A stretch of DNA of 64,000 nucleotides from JBEKOF01 sp049513975 (GTDB lineage: Bacteria > Verrucomicrobiota > Verrucomicrobiia > Limisphaerales > Palsa-1400). The translations under genes and the position numbers were made by a program. The notes under the pieces are model-generated. The model made no database searches, was not told the origin of the DNA, and saw only the letters and a program-made list of their open reading frames with translations. Shown piece after piece: positions 1-9,088 of the stretch. The DNA is taken from the NCBI GenBank assembly GCA_049513975.1, contig JBEKVM010000033.1:1-64000 (forward strand). Direction: 5' to 3'. How positions within the stretch are numbered: the first letter of the stretch is position 1; the number at the start of each line of letters is the position of its first letter.

Positions 1-108
1 CTGACCCAGCCGCGCCATCAATTCATCGAAATCCCACATCGCAACGCCTACCGCCAAGCCAACTGAAAACAGTCAAGATGAATACAATCCTCTTATCTAA
101 GCGCCATT

Positions 109-149
109 CGGGACTGACCCCTACGTCCGATGCGGGACTGAGACCTACG
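109..149. repeat. Short tandem direct repeat downstream of glmM
   Basis: Two 17-bp copies beginning CGGGACTGA and ending CTACG lie at 109-125 and 133-149, a period of 24 bp, with 15 of 17 positions identical. They sit just past the glmM stop codon. No terminator hairpin with a T-tract was seen. The role is unknown; it may be a remnant of a dispersed repeat. Confidence 0.6.
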
Positions 150-156
150 CGTCGGC

Positions 157-1539
157 TCAGGCGCCCAGTTGGGTTTGGAGCAATTTGGCAATCTTCTGGT
201 TCCAGCGTTTCAGCAGCGGGGCTTTTGGCCCTTCCAACAGCAGGCGCACTTTTGGCTCGGTGCCGGAGTAGCGCAGCAAAATCCGGCCGCCCTGGGATTG
301 CAGTTCGGTTTCGGCCTGGCGCAACAGGGCGGGCAGGCCGTCCACCTGCTCGAGCGGTTTTTTTTCGCGCACCATGATGTTGGTCAGGATTTGGGGAAAA
401 CGCGTCCAGCAGGCGGCCAATTGGGAGAGGGATTTGCCGCTGGCTTGCATGACGCGCAGGATTTGCAGGGCGGCGATCAGGCCGTCGCCCGTGGTGCTGT
501 AATCGGCAAAAATGATGTGGCCGCTCTGTTCTCCGCCCAAATTGTAATGATGCTTGAGCATGGCAGCCAGGACGTTTTGATCGCCCACCGCGGTGCGCAG
601 CAGCCTGCCGCCGGCCTTCTCAATCACGGCCTGCAGGCCGGCGTTGCTCATGACGGTGGCGACGACGGTTTTGCCGCGCAATGTTCCCCGGGCCAGGGAT
701 TCCAGACCGATGATGGCAAGCACGTCATCCCCGTCCACCAACCGGCCCCGCTCATCGCACAAGATGACGCGGTCGGCGTCGCCGTCGTGGGCCAGGCCGA
801 GGTGGGCCTTGTGTTGGAGGACCCGCTGGCAAAGATGTTGCGGGTGCATGGAGCCGCAATCCTGGTTGATGTTGGTGCCGTCGGGTTTGCCGCCATAGAC
901 AATGACTTCGGCGCCCAGCTCGCGGAGCACGCAGGGGGTGGATTTGTAGGCGGCGCCGTGAGCGCAATCCACCACCAGGCGCAGGCCCTCGAGCGTCAAA
1001 TGGCGCGGAAAGGAACTTTTGGCGTATTCGATGTAACGGCCCAGGGCGTCGTCAATGCGCACGGCCTTGCCGATGGCGTCGGCGGTGGGGCGAATGGTGT
1101 TGATTTCGCCGCTGAAGACCAGTTTTTCGATGCGCTCCTCGATCACGTCATCCAGCTTGTAGCCGTCGGCGCGGAAGAATTTGATGCCGTTGTCGGCGTA
1201 GGGATTGTGCGAAGCGGTGATGACAATGCCGGCATCGGCCCGCAAACTGCGGGTGACGTAAGCGACCCCCGGGGTGGGCAGAGGGCCAATGAGCAGGACA
1301 TCCACGCCCATGGAAAGGACGCCCGAGGAAATGGCGTTCTCCAGCATGTAGCCGGAAAGACGGGTGTCCTTGCCGATGAGGATTTTGTGTTTGCCGCGGC
1401 CGCGGGACTGGATTTCCAGGTTCTTGAAAACGTGGGCGGCGGCCCGGCCCAGCTTGAGGGCGGTTTCGGCGGTGACGGGTTCGATGTTGGCGGTGCCGCG
1501 GACGCCGTCGGTCCCGAAAATCTTGTTGGGTTGGCTCAT
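157..1539 (-). CDS. glmM: Phosphoglucosamine mutase GlmM
   Basis: Interconverts glucosamine-6-phosphate and glucosamine-1-phosphate on the route to UDP-GlcNAc, for peptidoglycan and LPS; cytoplasmic. The 460-residue length is normal for the family. The N-terminal IFGTDGVRG motif, the phosphoserine loop TASHNPY (Ser about 110), the metal-binding DGDADR (about 252-257) and the C-terminal phosphate-binding RYSGTEPKVR are all present. The start overlaps the stop of cdaR by 4 bp, so it is the last gene of folP-cdaA-cdaR-glmM. This matches the conserved cdaA-cdaR-glmM arrangement, in which GlmM can bind and inhibit CdaA; that interaction is known from other bacteria and not shown here. Confidence 0.97.
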   Translation of the reverse strand: MSQPNKIFGTDGVRGTANIEPVTAETALKLGRAAAHVFKNLEIQSRGRGKHKILIGKDTRLSGYMLENAISSGVLSMGVDVLLIGPLPTPGVAYVTRSLRADAGIVITASHNPYADNGIKFFRADGYKLDDVIEERIEKLVFSGEINTIRPTADAIGKAVRIDDALGRYIEYAKSSFPRHLTLEGLRLVVDCAHGAAYKSTPCVLRELGAEVIVYGGKPDGTNINQDCGSMHPQHLCQRVLQHKAHLGLAHDGDADRVILCDERGRLVDGDDVLAIIGLESLARGTLRGKTVVATVMSNAGLQAVIEKAGGRLLRTAVGDQNVLAAMLKHHYNLGGEQSGHIIFADYSTTGDGLIAALQILRVMQASGKSLSQLAACWTRFPQILTNIMVREKKPLEQVDGLPALLRQAETELQSQGGRILLRYSGTEPKVRLLLEGPKAPLLKRWNQKIAKLLQTQLGA

Positions 1540-1946
1540 GGGGGTTGGACGGTGACGGTGTGGGGTTTGAATTCGACGACATGGATGCCGGGCGGAACGT
1601 CCGGATGCAGATCCTCCTGGGTGGCGGTGCTGGAACGATAGCCGGTCAGGTCCACATACATTTTGATTTCCTTGCCTTCCGGGCCGTGCAGAGTTTTGGC
1701 CTCGCCCAGGACGGTGAGAAGCACGTTGGTCGGAGTGAGGGTGAAGGCGCGGGCATCCCCCTCCTCTTGCAAGATGGAAATGGGCACGGTAATGATTTCC
1801 CTGACCAAATGCTGGCTGGCGGACGGCTCGCTCAGGGTGAGATCATGGTCCATGCTGAAATGGATGGCCATCCAAATGATCGTGCCCGAGGCGATGGAAA
1901 AAATCTTGAGCCAGAAATTGTGGAAGATGAGATGGCGCAGGGACAT
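1536..1946 (-). CDS. cdaR: YbbR-like regulator of diadenylate cyclase (CdaR)
   Basis: A 136-residue protein starting MSLRHLIFHNFWLKIFS: one N-terminal membrane segment (about 12-30), then a single extracytoplasmic beta-rich YbbR-type domain ending in a VEFKPHTVTVQPP strand. Most CdaR proteins carry several YbbR repeats, so this is a minimal version. The start was placed at the internal ATG because the upstream in-frame extension is low-complexity and overlaps cdaA. It lies 2 bp after cdaA and overlaps glmM by 4 bp. Assignment rests on the anchor-plus-YbbR pattern and on the diagnostic position between cdaA and glmM. Confidence 0.85.
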   Translation of the reverse strand: MSLRHLIFHNFWLKIFSIASGTIIWMAIHFSMDHDLTLSEPSASQHLVREIITVPISILQEEGDARAFTLTPTNVLLTVLGEAKTLHGPEGKEIKMYVDLTGYRSSTATQEDLHPDVPPGIHVVEFKPHTVTVQPP

Positions 1947-1948
1947 GG

Positions 1949-2797
1949 CTATTTGTTCTCCAATTTGGGGGCGGCCAGGCCGGCCCGGGCCGGTTCGGAG
2001 GCGCGGGGCTGCAGCCACTTCAAGATTTTATGGGGCTTGCCGGGTTGGAGGAGCACAGAGGAGAGGAAGGCGCGCAACTGTTCGCCGCTCACGCCCCGCA
2101 CCAACTGCCCCTTGTAGGCGTGGGAAATGGAGCCGGTTTCCTCCGACACCACCACCACCACCGCGTCGGTTTGTTCGGACAGGCCGATGGCGGCGCGATG
2201 GCGGGTGCCCAGCGAGGCCGCCAGGTCCTGCCGCTGGCTCAAGGGGAAAATGCAGGCGGCATAAGCAATGCGGTCGCCCTGGATGATGACGCCGCCGTCG
2301 TGAATGGCATTGTTGGGAAAAAAGATCGTTTCCAGCATTTCCGGGGTGGCTTCGCAATCCACCAGCAGGCCCGACTCGGTGGCTTCCTGCAATTGGATGG
2401 ATTGCTCGATGGCGATGAGCGCGCCGATGCGCACGTCGGCCAGGCGCTCCACGGTCTGGATGATGACTTCGATGTTCTGGCGTTGTTCGCGGGTGGCGTT
2501 AAAGAGCGGATGGGTGCCCAGCTCCGCCAGAATGCGGCGCAGTTCCGGCTGGAAAATAATGAGGACGGCGACGGCGGCAAAGGCGACAAAGGAGCGCAGG
2601 AGCCAGTTCAACACCTCCAGTTGCAACACCTGCGCCAGCAGGGTCAAACTCAGCAGGAGCAGGACAAAGCCGTAAACCACCGGAGCCCCGCGCGTGCCGC
2701 GCACGAAGTTGAGGCTGAAATAAATGGCCACCGAAAGAATGGCAATTTCCAGCACGGGCCGCCAGCCGTCATTTATGAAATGTAAAATGCTATGCAT
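1949..2797 (-). CDS. cdaA: Diadenylate cyclase CdaA (DisA_N domain)
   Basis: Makes cyclic di-AMP from two ATP at the inner membrane. Three hydrophobic segments occupy roughly residues 15-85, followed by the DAC domain with the catalytic NNAIHDGGVII motif (DGG near 167) and LGTRHRAAIGLSE (RHR near 200). The length of 282 residues is typical. ATG at 2797 is preferred; an in-frame TTG lies one codon upstream. It overlaps the end of folP by 8 bp. Cyclic di-AMP usually controls potassium and osmolyte transport and wall homeostasis; no effector riboswitch was recognised in this window. Confidence 0.95.
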   Translation of the reverse strand: MHSILHFINDGWRPVLEIAILSVAIYFSLNFVRGTRGAPVVYGFVLLLLSLTLLAQVLQLEVLNWLLRSFVAFAAVAVLIIFQPELRRILAELGTHPLFNATREQRQNIEVIIQTVERLADVRIGALIAIEQSIQLQEATESGLLVDCEATPEMLETIFFPNNAIHDGGVIIQGDRIAYAACIFPLSQRQDLAASLGTRHRAAIGLSEQTDAVVVVVSEETGSISHAYKGQLVRGVSGEQLRAFLSSVLLQPGKPHKILKWLQPRASEPARAGLAAPKLENK

Positions 2798-3635
2798 CAA
2801 TTTGCCGTTGCATCAAGGCCCCGGTCAACCCCAGCGCCTGCCGGGTCGCGGCCACGTCATGGGTGCGGATGATCCCCGCGCCCTGCTGCGCCGCCCAGCA
2901 GGCGCAGGCCAGCGAGGAGGGCAGCCGCTCCGGCAAGGAGACCCCGGACATTTGTCCCAGGAACGATTTGCGGGAGGCCCCCAGCACGAGCGGGCGCTGC
3001 CATTTTGTAAAAGCGCGCAGACGGGCGAGCAATTGCAAATTATCCTCCAGCCGCTTGCCAAAACCAATCCCCACATCCAGCGCCACCTGCTCCGCCGGGA
3101 CGCCGCACGCCGCCAGACGGGCCAGGCGCCCGCCAAAAAACTCGTTCACCTCCGCCACCACATTCTTGTAAACAGGATTAATCTGCATGTTCTCCGGCGT
3201 GCCTTGCATGTGCGTCAAGACATAGCCGGCCCCGCTTTGGGCGGCCACGCGCCACATCGCGTCGTCCTCGCGGTTGGCCGCGATGTCATTGACCAGGCTG
3301 GCGCCGGAGCGCAAGGCCGCCCGCGCCACCGCCGGCTTGATCGTATCAATGGAAATGGCAATGGCAAGCTTGCCCGCCAATTGTTCGATCACCGGAATGA
3401 CGCGCCGCAGTTCCTCCGCTTCCGGGACGGGCCTGGCTCCGGGCCGGGTGGATTCCCCGCCGATGTCAATGAAGTCGGCTCCTTCGGCGGCCAGTTGCAG
3501 GGCGCGGGCCACGGCCCGGTCCGTGGAAAAAAATTCACCGCTGTCGGAAAACGAATCCGGGGTCACATTCACCACGCCCATGAGCAGGGCGCGGCCGGGA
3601 AAGACATATTCAAATTGGCGGGCGCGCAAAAGCAT
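2790..3635 (-). CDS. folP: Dihydropteroate synthase FolP
   Basis: Condenses p-aminobenzoate with hydroxymethyl-dihydropterin diphosphate in folate synthesis. The TIM-barrel signatures are clear: LMGVVNVTPDSFSDSG near the N-terminus, DIGGESTRPGA, SIDTIKP, VNDIAA, and GFGKRLEDNLQLL before the ASRKSF phosphate-binding motif. An upstream in-frame TTG would add 22 residues without family similarity, so the ATG at 3635 is preferred, giving 281 residues, the usual size. It is first in the folP-cdaA-cdaR-glmM unit. Confidence 0.95.
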   Translation of the reverse strand: MLLRARQFEYVFPGRALLMGVVNVTPDSFSDSGEFFSTDRAVARALQLAAEGADFIDIGGESTRPGARPVPEAEELRRVIPVIEQLAGKLAIAISIDTIKPAVARAALRSGASLVNDIAANREDDAMWRVAAQSGAGYVLTHMQGTPENMQINPVYKNVVAEVNEFFGGRLARLAACGVPAEQVALDVGIGFGKRLEDNLQLLARLRAFTKWQRPLVLGASRKSFLGQMSGVSLPERLPSSLACACWAAQQGAGIIRTHDVAATRQALGLTGALMQRQIDA

Positions 3636-3746
3636 TCTTCCGGCGCTGGCAACTGGCGCAGGCCGGCATAAACTATGGGCGTTTCCGACGGGCGCTGTCA
3701 ACGCCCGCGAGAAATTTACGGCGAAAAAAGGCCGCGGCGCGCCGGA

Positions 3747-4376
<630 letters not shown>

Positions 4377-4559
4377 AGCTTTTGCGTGTTAATGTTTAGA
4401 TTTCAGTTTTCGTTGCCGCATGGGCAATTTCACTGTCAACGACCCTTTAAAAATAGCAGACCTTCGCCCGAACACAAGGGCGGTGTTTTCAGTCCGGCCC
4501 GGTCCGGCCGCCGCCGGGTATTGGGCATTACAAAAAAATCCGCATTTTTCCCTTGCACT

Positions 4560-4587
4560 GTTACCGGGTTAGTATTACCGTGGTAAC
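4560..4587. promoter_or_regulatory. Candidate BlaI operator over the blaI start
   Basis: Two overlapping dyads share the right arm: GTTACC (4560-4565) pairs with GGTAAC (4582-4587), and the tighter TTACC-GT-GGTAA spans 4575-4586. The site ends 4 bp before the ATG of the BlaI-type repressor. BlaI/MecI proteins bind dyads over their own promoters, so autorepression is the natural inference. No confident -35/-10 pair could be fixed inside the dyad. Confidence 0.55.
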
Positions 4588-4591
4588 TGTT

Positions 4592-4978
4592 ATGAGCAAT
4601 CCAAGGATCCATCGCCTCGGCGATCTGCAGCTTAAAATTATGAAGGCGCTTTGGGACCGCCCCGAAGCCACCGTCTCCCAGGTCCACCAAACCGTCTCGC
4701 CCGACGGCGGCCTGGCCCACTCCACCATCGCCACCATGCTGCGCAAAATGGAGGCGCGCGGGCTGGTCAAACACCGCCTGCTGGACCGCAAGTTTCTCTA
4801 CCGCGCCCAGGTGCAGGAGGAGGTGGTGGCGCGCAACATGTCCGAGCATTTCATCGAGGGCCTTTTCGAGGGCAGCCTCGCCGACATGGTGGCCCACCTG
4901 CTCAAAACGCAGGACATCAGCCGGCAGGAGTTGGAGCGGCTGGAAAAACTTATCGCCGAACAAAAAAGGAAATTATGA
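4592..4978 (+). CDS. BlaI/MecI-family transcriptional repressor
   Basis: A 128-residue winged-helix protein with the family pattern RLGDLQLKIMKALWDRPEATVSQVH, the recognition helix region HSTIATMLRKMEARGLVKH, and a C-terminal dimerisation helix ending LEKLIAEQKRKL. ATG at 4592 is chosen because the family starts just before the L-G-x-L-Q motif; an ATG 13 codons upstream would read through the operator. It overlaps the downstream M56 peptidase by 4 bp (ATGA), the classical repressor-sensor pairing in which the peptidase inactivates the repressor. No beta-lactamase gene is nearby, so the regulated function is probably not penicillin resistance. Confidence 0.9.
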   Translation: MSNPRIHRLGDLQLKIMKALWDRPEATVSQVHQTVSPDGGLAHSTIATMLRKMEARGLVKHRLLDRKFLYRAQVQEEVVARNMSEHFIEGLFEGSLADMVAHLLKTQDISRQELERLEKLIAEQKRKL

Positions 4979-7900
4979 TGACGCCCGATTTGCAATTTTG
5001 GACGCGGCTCCTCGTCCACCTCGCGGTGGAGGCGGCTTGCGTGGTGGGGGTTGCATTGCTTCTGGACCGGCTGATCCGCGCGGCGTTTTGGCGGCGCGCC
5101 TTGTGGCAAAGCGCGGCCGTCTGTCTCTTGCTTTTGACCGCCTCCGAACTGAGCGGTTTTGGCCGCGGCCTGGCCTCTTTTCTCTTCGGCCACGCGCGCC
5201 CGGAACAAAAATTCGTGCTCCGGACCGGCCCCGTGGCAGCCGCGCCATCGCCATTGCCACCGCCACCGCCGCCGCGCTCCTTCTCGCCCGCTGCGGTCAC
5301 CGTCCCATCGCCCGTGGTCAAACCTGAAATCGTCCGGCCTGTTTGGTGGCCCGGCCTGCTCTGGCTTGGGGGCGGTTTGGTCATTCTGGGCCGTGTGGCG
5401 GCGGCGCAGATTCTTTTCATTTCGCTTCGCCACCGCCGGCCCCAACTTGCCCACGGCGATTTGAACGACCGCGTCGCCGCCATCCTGCAACGACTGGCGG
5501 TGCGCCGAAAAATCGGCCTGCTCCAATCTCCCGGCCTGGCCGGCCCGATTGCCTTTGGCATTCTCCGGCCCAGCGTTGGTCTGCCGGTGGATTTCGCCGC
5601 CAAATTCAGCCGCGCCGAACAGGACGCCATGCTGGCGCATGAGCTGGCCCATTTGGCGTCGCACGATCCCCTCTGGTATCTGCTGGCGGACGTGAGCAGC
5701 GCGGCGTTGTGGTGGCATCCGCAAGCCTGGTGGGCGCGGCGGCGCCTCCATCGCGCCAGCGAACTGGCCGCGGACGAAGCCGCCCTGATTTTCCCCGACG
5801 GCCCCGGTGCCCTGGCTGGATGCTTGGTGACCTTGGGCAAGCAAATGACCCAACTGCCCGGCGCCAGCAGGATGGGCGTCGAAGGCGGCGGTTTTCGTTC
5901 CAATCTGGCGGAGCGGGTGCAACGTCTGCTCCGCTTGGCGGACACGGCGCGGCAACCGTCCTATGGCTGGCGCGCTCAGGCCGCACGATTTGGTGTCATC
6001 ATCACTATTTCCGCCGCCGCCATTGGTCTGTCCGGCTGTCTGCAAAGCCGCGATGCCTTGAAGCAGCCGACTTTGCAGGCGAGCTTGAGTCAATCCTGGG
6101 ACGCCTCGCCCGCCTCGACCGTCTGGCATTCCGCGCTTCCGGCTAAAAAACCAGAACCGCCGCCCGCGCCTATCCCGGCCGTTTTCCAGTCAGCCAAAGC
6201 TGATGACTCCGTGGCCGCAGAGACCGGCGGAATTTCCAACCCCCCCGCCACTAATTCCACTCCCAACCCAAGCGATGGCCGCCAAACTATCGTTCGCAAA
6301 CTACAGGACATCAAACTGGGCGCAGTGCCGGACGGTTTTGAACAAGGACTGCCTCTGAGTGAAGTGCTGAACATTTTGACCAAGCTCTCCAACTCAAAGG
6401 ACGTTGACCAAATCGGCGTCAATTTCCTGTTCAATCCGCGCGCCGGCGGCAACACGGCAGGAGAGCTTATTGACCCGAGCACCATCACCATAAGAATCAC
6501 GCCGCCCCTCAAAAACGTGAACTTGTTGCAATTGTTGGACGCGATCCGCCAAATGGCCGATTCGCCCATTGACTTTTCGGTGGCCGATTACGCCGTGTGG
6601 TTTTTCGTCAAACCCCCGGCGACCGCCGCGCTGGCAAGCAGGATTCAGCCCTTCACCATGCCCAGTCCTGGCACGACCCAGGGGTACCAGGCTGTCATTG
6701 GCAGACTACAGAACCTCAGACTGAAGGAATTGCCGGACGGTTTTGAACAGGGCCTGCCGTTGAGTGAAGTGCTGAGAGCCTTGAACAAGTTCTCCATCTC
6801 CAATGACGTTGACCGCATCGGCGTCAATTTTTTGTTCAACCCGCGCGTCGGCGCCAACGCGGGAGGAGAGCTTATTGACCCCGGCACCATCACCATAAAA
6901 ATCACTCCGCCCCTCAAAAACGTAACCTTGTTGCAACTGTTGGACGCGATCCGCCAAGTGGCCGACCAGCCCATTGACTTTTCGGTGGCCGATTACGCCG
7001 TGTGGTTTTTCGTCAAACGGCCGGAGATGGCTGCGCAGCAAACGCGGATGTTTCATGTTGACCCCAAGGTTTTCGTAAGAGGAATGGAAGAAATGTCTCC
7101 GCAAATCCCCGCCGGTCAGGCCAATGCCGCAAGTGGCGGTCTTAACGGCGGCGGCGGGATTGGCGGAGGAATTGGAGGTATTGGAGGAGGTATTGGTACT
7201 GGGCCTGATACCAGCAGAACCAACTACACATTTAATGATAACTACCTGGTCACCCGATACTTCGGCAGCCAAGGCATTAACCTGACCAATAATGGCGCGT
7301 TCGCTTTTTTCAATCAACGTACCGGCGACATCCTGGTCCGGACCACGGCGCAGGATTTGGATAAACTGGAACGGGCCATAGAGTTGATCAACAAGGTTCC
7401 GCCGCAAATCCAGATTGACATCAAATTCGCGTCGGTCCCACCGGGGGACACCAAAGGGCTTGGCTTTAGCCTTTATCTGGCAAACACAACGATTACCAAC
7501 GGAGCCAGTGCCACCGCCAGCACCGACCTGCCCGCCCTCACCGGTATCTTGACCGACCCGCAATTTCGCCTGGCCATCCAGACCATAGAACAACGGGACG
7601 GAGCGGATATCCTCTCCATGCCCAGAATAACCACCGAGAGCGGACGACAGGCGCATGTGGCCGTAACTGAGAGCCTGGATATTGTCACCAACATCCCGTC
7701 AGGAAGAAATGCCGCCGCACCCGGCAACACCACCAACAAATTCGACGACGGCCCGGCCATAGACGTTATTCCCACCGTTTCAGGCAATGGCTTTACCATC
7801 CAATTGGTCCTAAAGGCCTCCTTGCGGGAATTCCTCGGTTTCGATAAGGCAGCTCAATCCGCGCCCCAATCCAATGTGGTCCCCAGTCTGCAAACGGGTC

Positions 7901-8181
7901 TTCCCACCAACACCATGGGGCCAGTGCCCCGTTACCGCAGTTTTTCGGCGGCCACGACGATAAGTGTTTGGGATGGGCAGACCGTTGTCCTGGGGGGCCC
8001 CATGCAGGAAAGCGATGCCATCCAGAAGCGGTCCACGAACGCGCAGAGCCAGAACGTGATGGTCTTCATTACGGCGCGGATTATTGATCCTGCCGGCAAT
8101 CCGGTTCATACTGAAGAAGATATGCCGTTCGCCAAGAAGTCCGTCCCGCCGCAACCGCCGGCAACCGGCCAGCCAAAATAA
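4975..8181 (+). CDS. M56 (BlaR1-type) metallopeptidase fused to secretin-like domain
   Basis: About 1068 residues in one open frame. The N-terminal third is a membrane M56 peptidase: hydrophobic segments near 10-30, 40-55 and 125-150, zinc motif HELAH (about 222-226), and a conserved HRASELAADE segment. A further hydrophobic segment ends in a lipobox-like LSGC (Cys about 355). Then come a Pro-rich linker, two near-identical domains of about 110 residues (about 439-549 and 574-684, each containing PDGFEQGLPLSEVL and FSVADYAVWFFVK), a Gly-rich linker (about 715-743), and a secretin N1/secretin-like region (about 755-1050) with the VVLGGPM element. The penicillin-binding sensor of BlaR1 is absent. 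Starts at ATGATG overlapping the blaI stop. Function of the fusion is inferred only. Confidence 0.85.
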   Translation: MMTPDLQFWTRLLVHLAVEAACVVGVALLLDRLIRAAFWRRALWQSAAVCLLLLTASELSGFGRGLASFLFGHARPEQKFVLRTGPVAAAPSPLPPPPPPRSFSPAAVTVPSPVVKPEIVRPVWWPGLLWLGGGLVILGRVAAAQILFISLRHRRPQLAHGDLNDRVAAILQRLAVRRKIGLLQSPGLAGPIAFGILRPSVGLPVDFAAKFSRAEQDAMLAHELAHLASHDPLWYLLADVSSAALWWHPQAWWARRRLHRASELAADEAALIFPDGPGALAGCLVTLGKQMTQLPGASRMGVEGGGFRSNLAERVQRLLRLADTARQPSYGWRAQAARFGVIITISAAAIGLSGCLQSRDALKQPTLQASLSQSWDASPASTVWHSALPAKKPEPPPAPIPAVFQSAKADDSVAAETGGISNPPATNSTPNPSDGRQTIVRKLQDIKLGAVPDGFEQGLPLSEVLNILTKLSNSKDVDQIGVNFLFNPRAGGNTAGELIDPSTITIRITPPLKNVNLLQLLDAIRQMADSPIDFSVADYAVWFFVKPPATAALASRIQPFTMPSPGTTQGYQAVIGRLQNLRLKELPDGFEQGLPLSEVLRALNKFSISNDVDRIGVNFLFNPRVGANAGGELIDPGTITIKITPPLKNVTLLQLLDAIRQVADQPIDFSVADYAVWFFVKRPEMAAQQTRMFHVDPKVFVRGMEEMSPQIPAGQANAASGGLNGGGGIGGGIGGIGGGIGTGPDTSRTNYTFNDNYLVTRYFGSQGINLTNNGAFAFFNQRTGDILVRTTAQDLDKLERAIELINKVPPQIQIDIKFASVPPGDTKGLGFSLYLANTTITNGASATASTDLPALTGILTDPQFRLAIQTIEQRDGADILSMPRITTESGRQAHVAVTESLDIVTNIPSGRNAAAPGNTTNKFDDGPAIDVIPTVSGNGFTIQLVLKASLREFLGFDKAAQSAPQSNVVPSLQTGLPTNTMGPVPRYRSFSAATTISVWDGQTVVLGGPMQESDAIQKRSTNAQSQNVMVFITARIIDPAGNPVHTEEDMPFAKKSVPPQPPATGQPK

Positions 8182-8202
8182 AGCCTTGGCCTGATTAAAT
8201 TG

Positions 8203-8254
8203 TCGTAGTGCCGGCGCTGCGCGCCGATGGTCGAGCCACAGGCTCGACGCTACA
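8203..8254. repeat. REP-like stem-loop, copy 1
   Basis: TCGAGCC (8231-8237), loop ACA, GGCTCGA (8241-8247), then CGCTACA. The left edge begins GTAGTGCCGGCG, so the whole unit is bounded by GTAG and CTAC. The same stem-CA-stem-CTACA layout recurs at 9065-9088 and 62560-62584. Confidence 0.65.
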
Positions 8255-8279
8255 CCAGGTAATGCGACTGTCGTGGGTG

Positions 8280-8406
8280 GTAGGGCGGGCAGTCCTCTGC
8301 CCGCCGCACGACGGTAGTACGACGTTTGTTCCTCTGCCGATGCCCGACGGCGGGCATGCGCCTTCGCCAAGGCTATACGGCGCACGGGGCAGAGTGCCCG
8401 CCCTAC
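8280..8406. repeat. 127-bp imperfect inverted repeat with internal hairpin
   Basis: The left arm (8280-8302) starts GTAGGGCGGGCA and continues to CTCTGCCC. The right arm (8385-8406) is GGGGCAGAG followed by TGCCCGCCCTAC. A nested hairpin GCCCG-CGGGC lies around 8342-8355. No coding capacity; consistent with a non-autonomous mobile or REP-type element. Confidence 0.65.
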
Positions 8407-8702
8407 ATTTCCCGGCCCAACCGTCACTGACGCTTTATTAATTTCCGCATTTTCCCTTTGACAAAAGCGCGCTTAAAGCCTAATCTTTCCTACGTGAAAA
8501 GGACGGTCAATATGGAGTCGGTGAGCTTCAGTCCCGCGTTTGCATCGGGAACGATTCCATACATTACCAATTCACTGTACTTTATGGTTCCCGGCGCGTT
8601 TCCTGTCCTCCGTAGCTTTCAGCGAAGGAGGATGAGCCTTTTTACAGCTAATCAACTCAAGTGCCTGTCCATGAAGTGCTTGTGCCAAAAAATCAGCTTT
8701 TC

Positions 8703-8740
8703 CGGTCAAGCCCAGTCAAGCCCAATCAAGCCTAATCAAG
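8703..8740. repeat. Short tandem TCAAGCCCAA-type series
   Basis: Four degenerate 9-10 bp units of the form TCAAGCCCA / TCAAGCCTAA follow one another directly. No regulatory role can be assigned. Confidence 0.55.
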
Positions 8741-8817
8741 GTGTTTTTTTGAACCACCCTGCCCCGCCAATCCGTCACTCCCATACTTTACCATTTCGCT
8801 TGGGTATTAGCAGAAGA

Positions 8818-8977
8818 GAACCACAGATGAACAGGTGATGAACACGGATTCAGTCGCACAGAAGAGCGGGTTTCTCCGGACGCTTTCCGGCCACAGGTCG
8901 GTGGTGCCAGCTTCGCACAGAAAAAAACCCATGACCGCCCTGCCCCATCCGTGTCTATCCGGGTCCATCCGTGGTTC
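8818..8977. repeat. MITE-like inverted repeat
   Basis: Outer arms GAACCAC (8818-8824) and GTGGTTC (8971-8977); inner arms ACACGGAT (8842-8849) and ATCCGTGT (8947-8954). The left arm contains a GATGAAC duplication and the right arm a CATCCG duplication. The pattern of 'ccacagatgaacacggat' facing 'atccgtg..atccgtgg' is one I associate with dispersed elements in Verrucomicrobiota and Planctomycetota genomes; that is recollection and was not checked. Confidence 0.6.
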
Positions 8978-9064
8978 CAATTGCATTGTTCCGGCTCAGT
9001 CTTTAGCCACTTCCCAGGCAAGGCTGCGCCGCCGCGGCCTCCAGGTCGGCGCCGCGAGCCGATT

Positions 9065-9088
9065 TCGAGCCGCAGGCTCGACACTACA
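9065..9088. repeat. REP-like stem-loop, copy 2
   Basis: TCGAGCC (9065-9071), loop GCA, GGCTCGA (9075-9081), then CACTACA. It differs from copy 1 by one loop base and one base after the stem. GC-rich flanking sequence from about 9022 resembles the left half of copy 1. Confidence 0.6.

Noticed and set aside
1..39. Minus-strand frame starting at ATG 39 (MWDFDELMARLGQ) and running off the left edge.
   Set aside because: Only 13 codons are visible, no clear ribosome binding site and no recognisable motif, so it cannot be supported as a gene.
4975..8181. Beta-lactam resistance operon.
   Set aside because: No penicillin-binding sensor domain and no beta-lactamase or PBP2a gene nearby; only the BlaI-M56 pairing is shared.
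8458..8838. 126-codon plus-strand frame in the repeat island.
   Set aside because: No domain, overlaps tandem and inverted repeats, atypical composition and no ribosome binding site.
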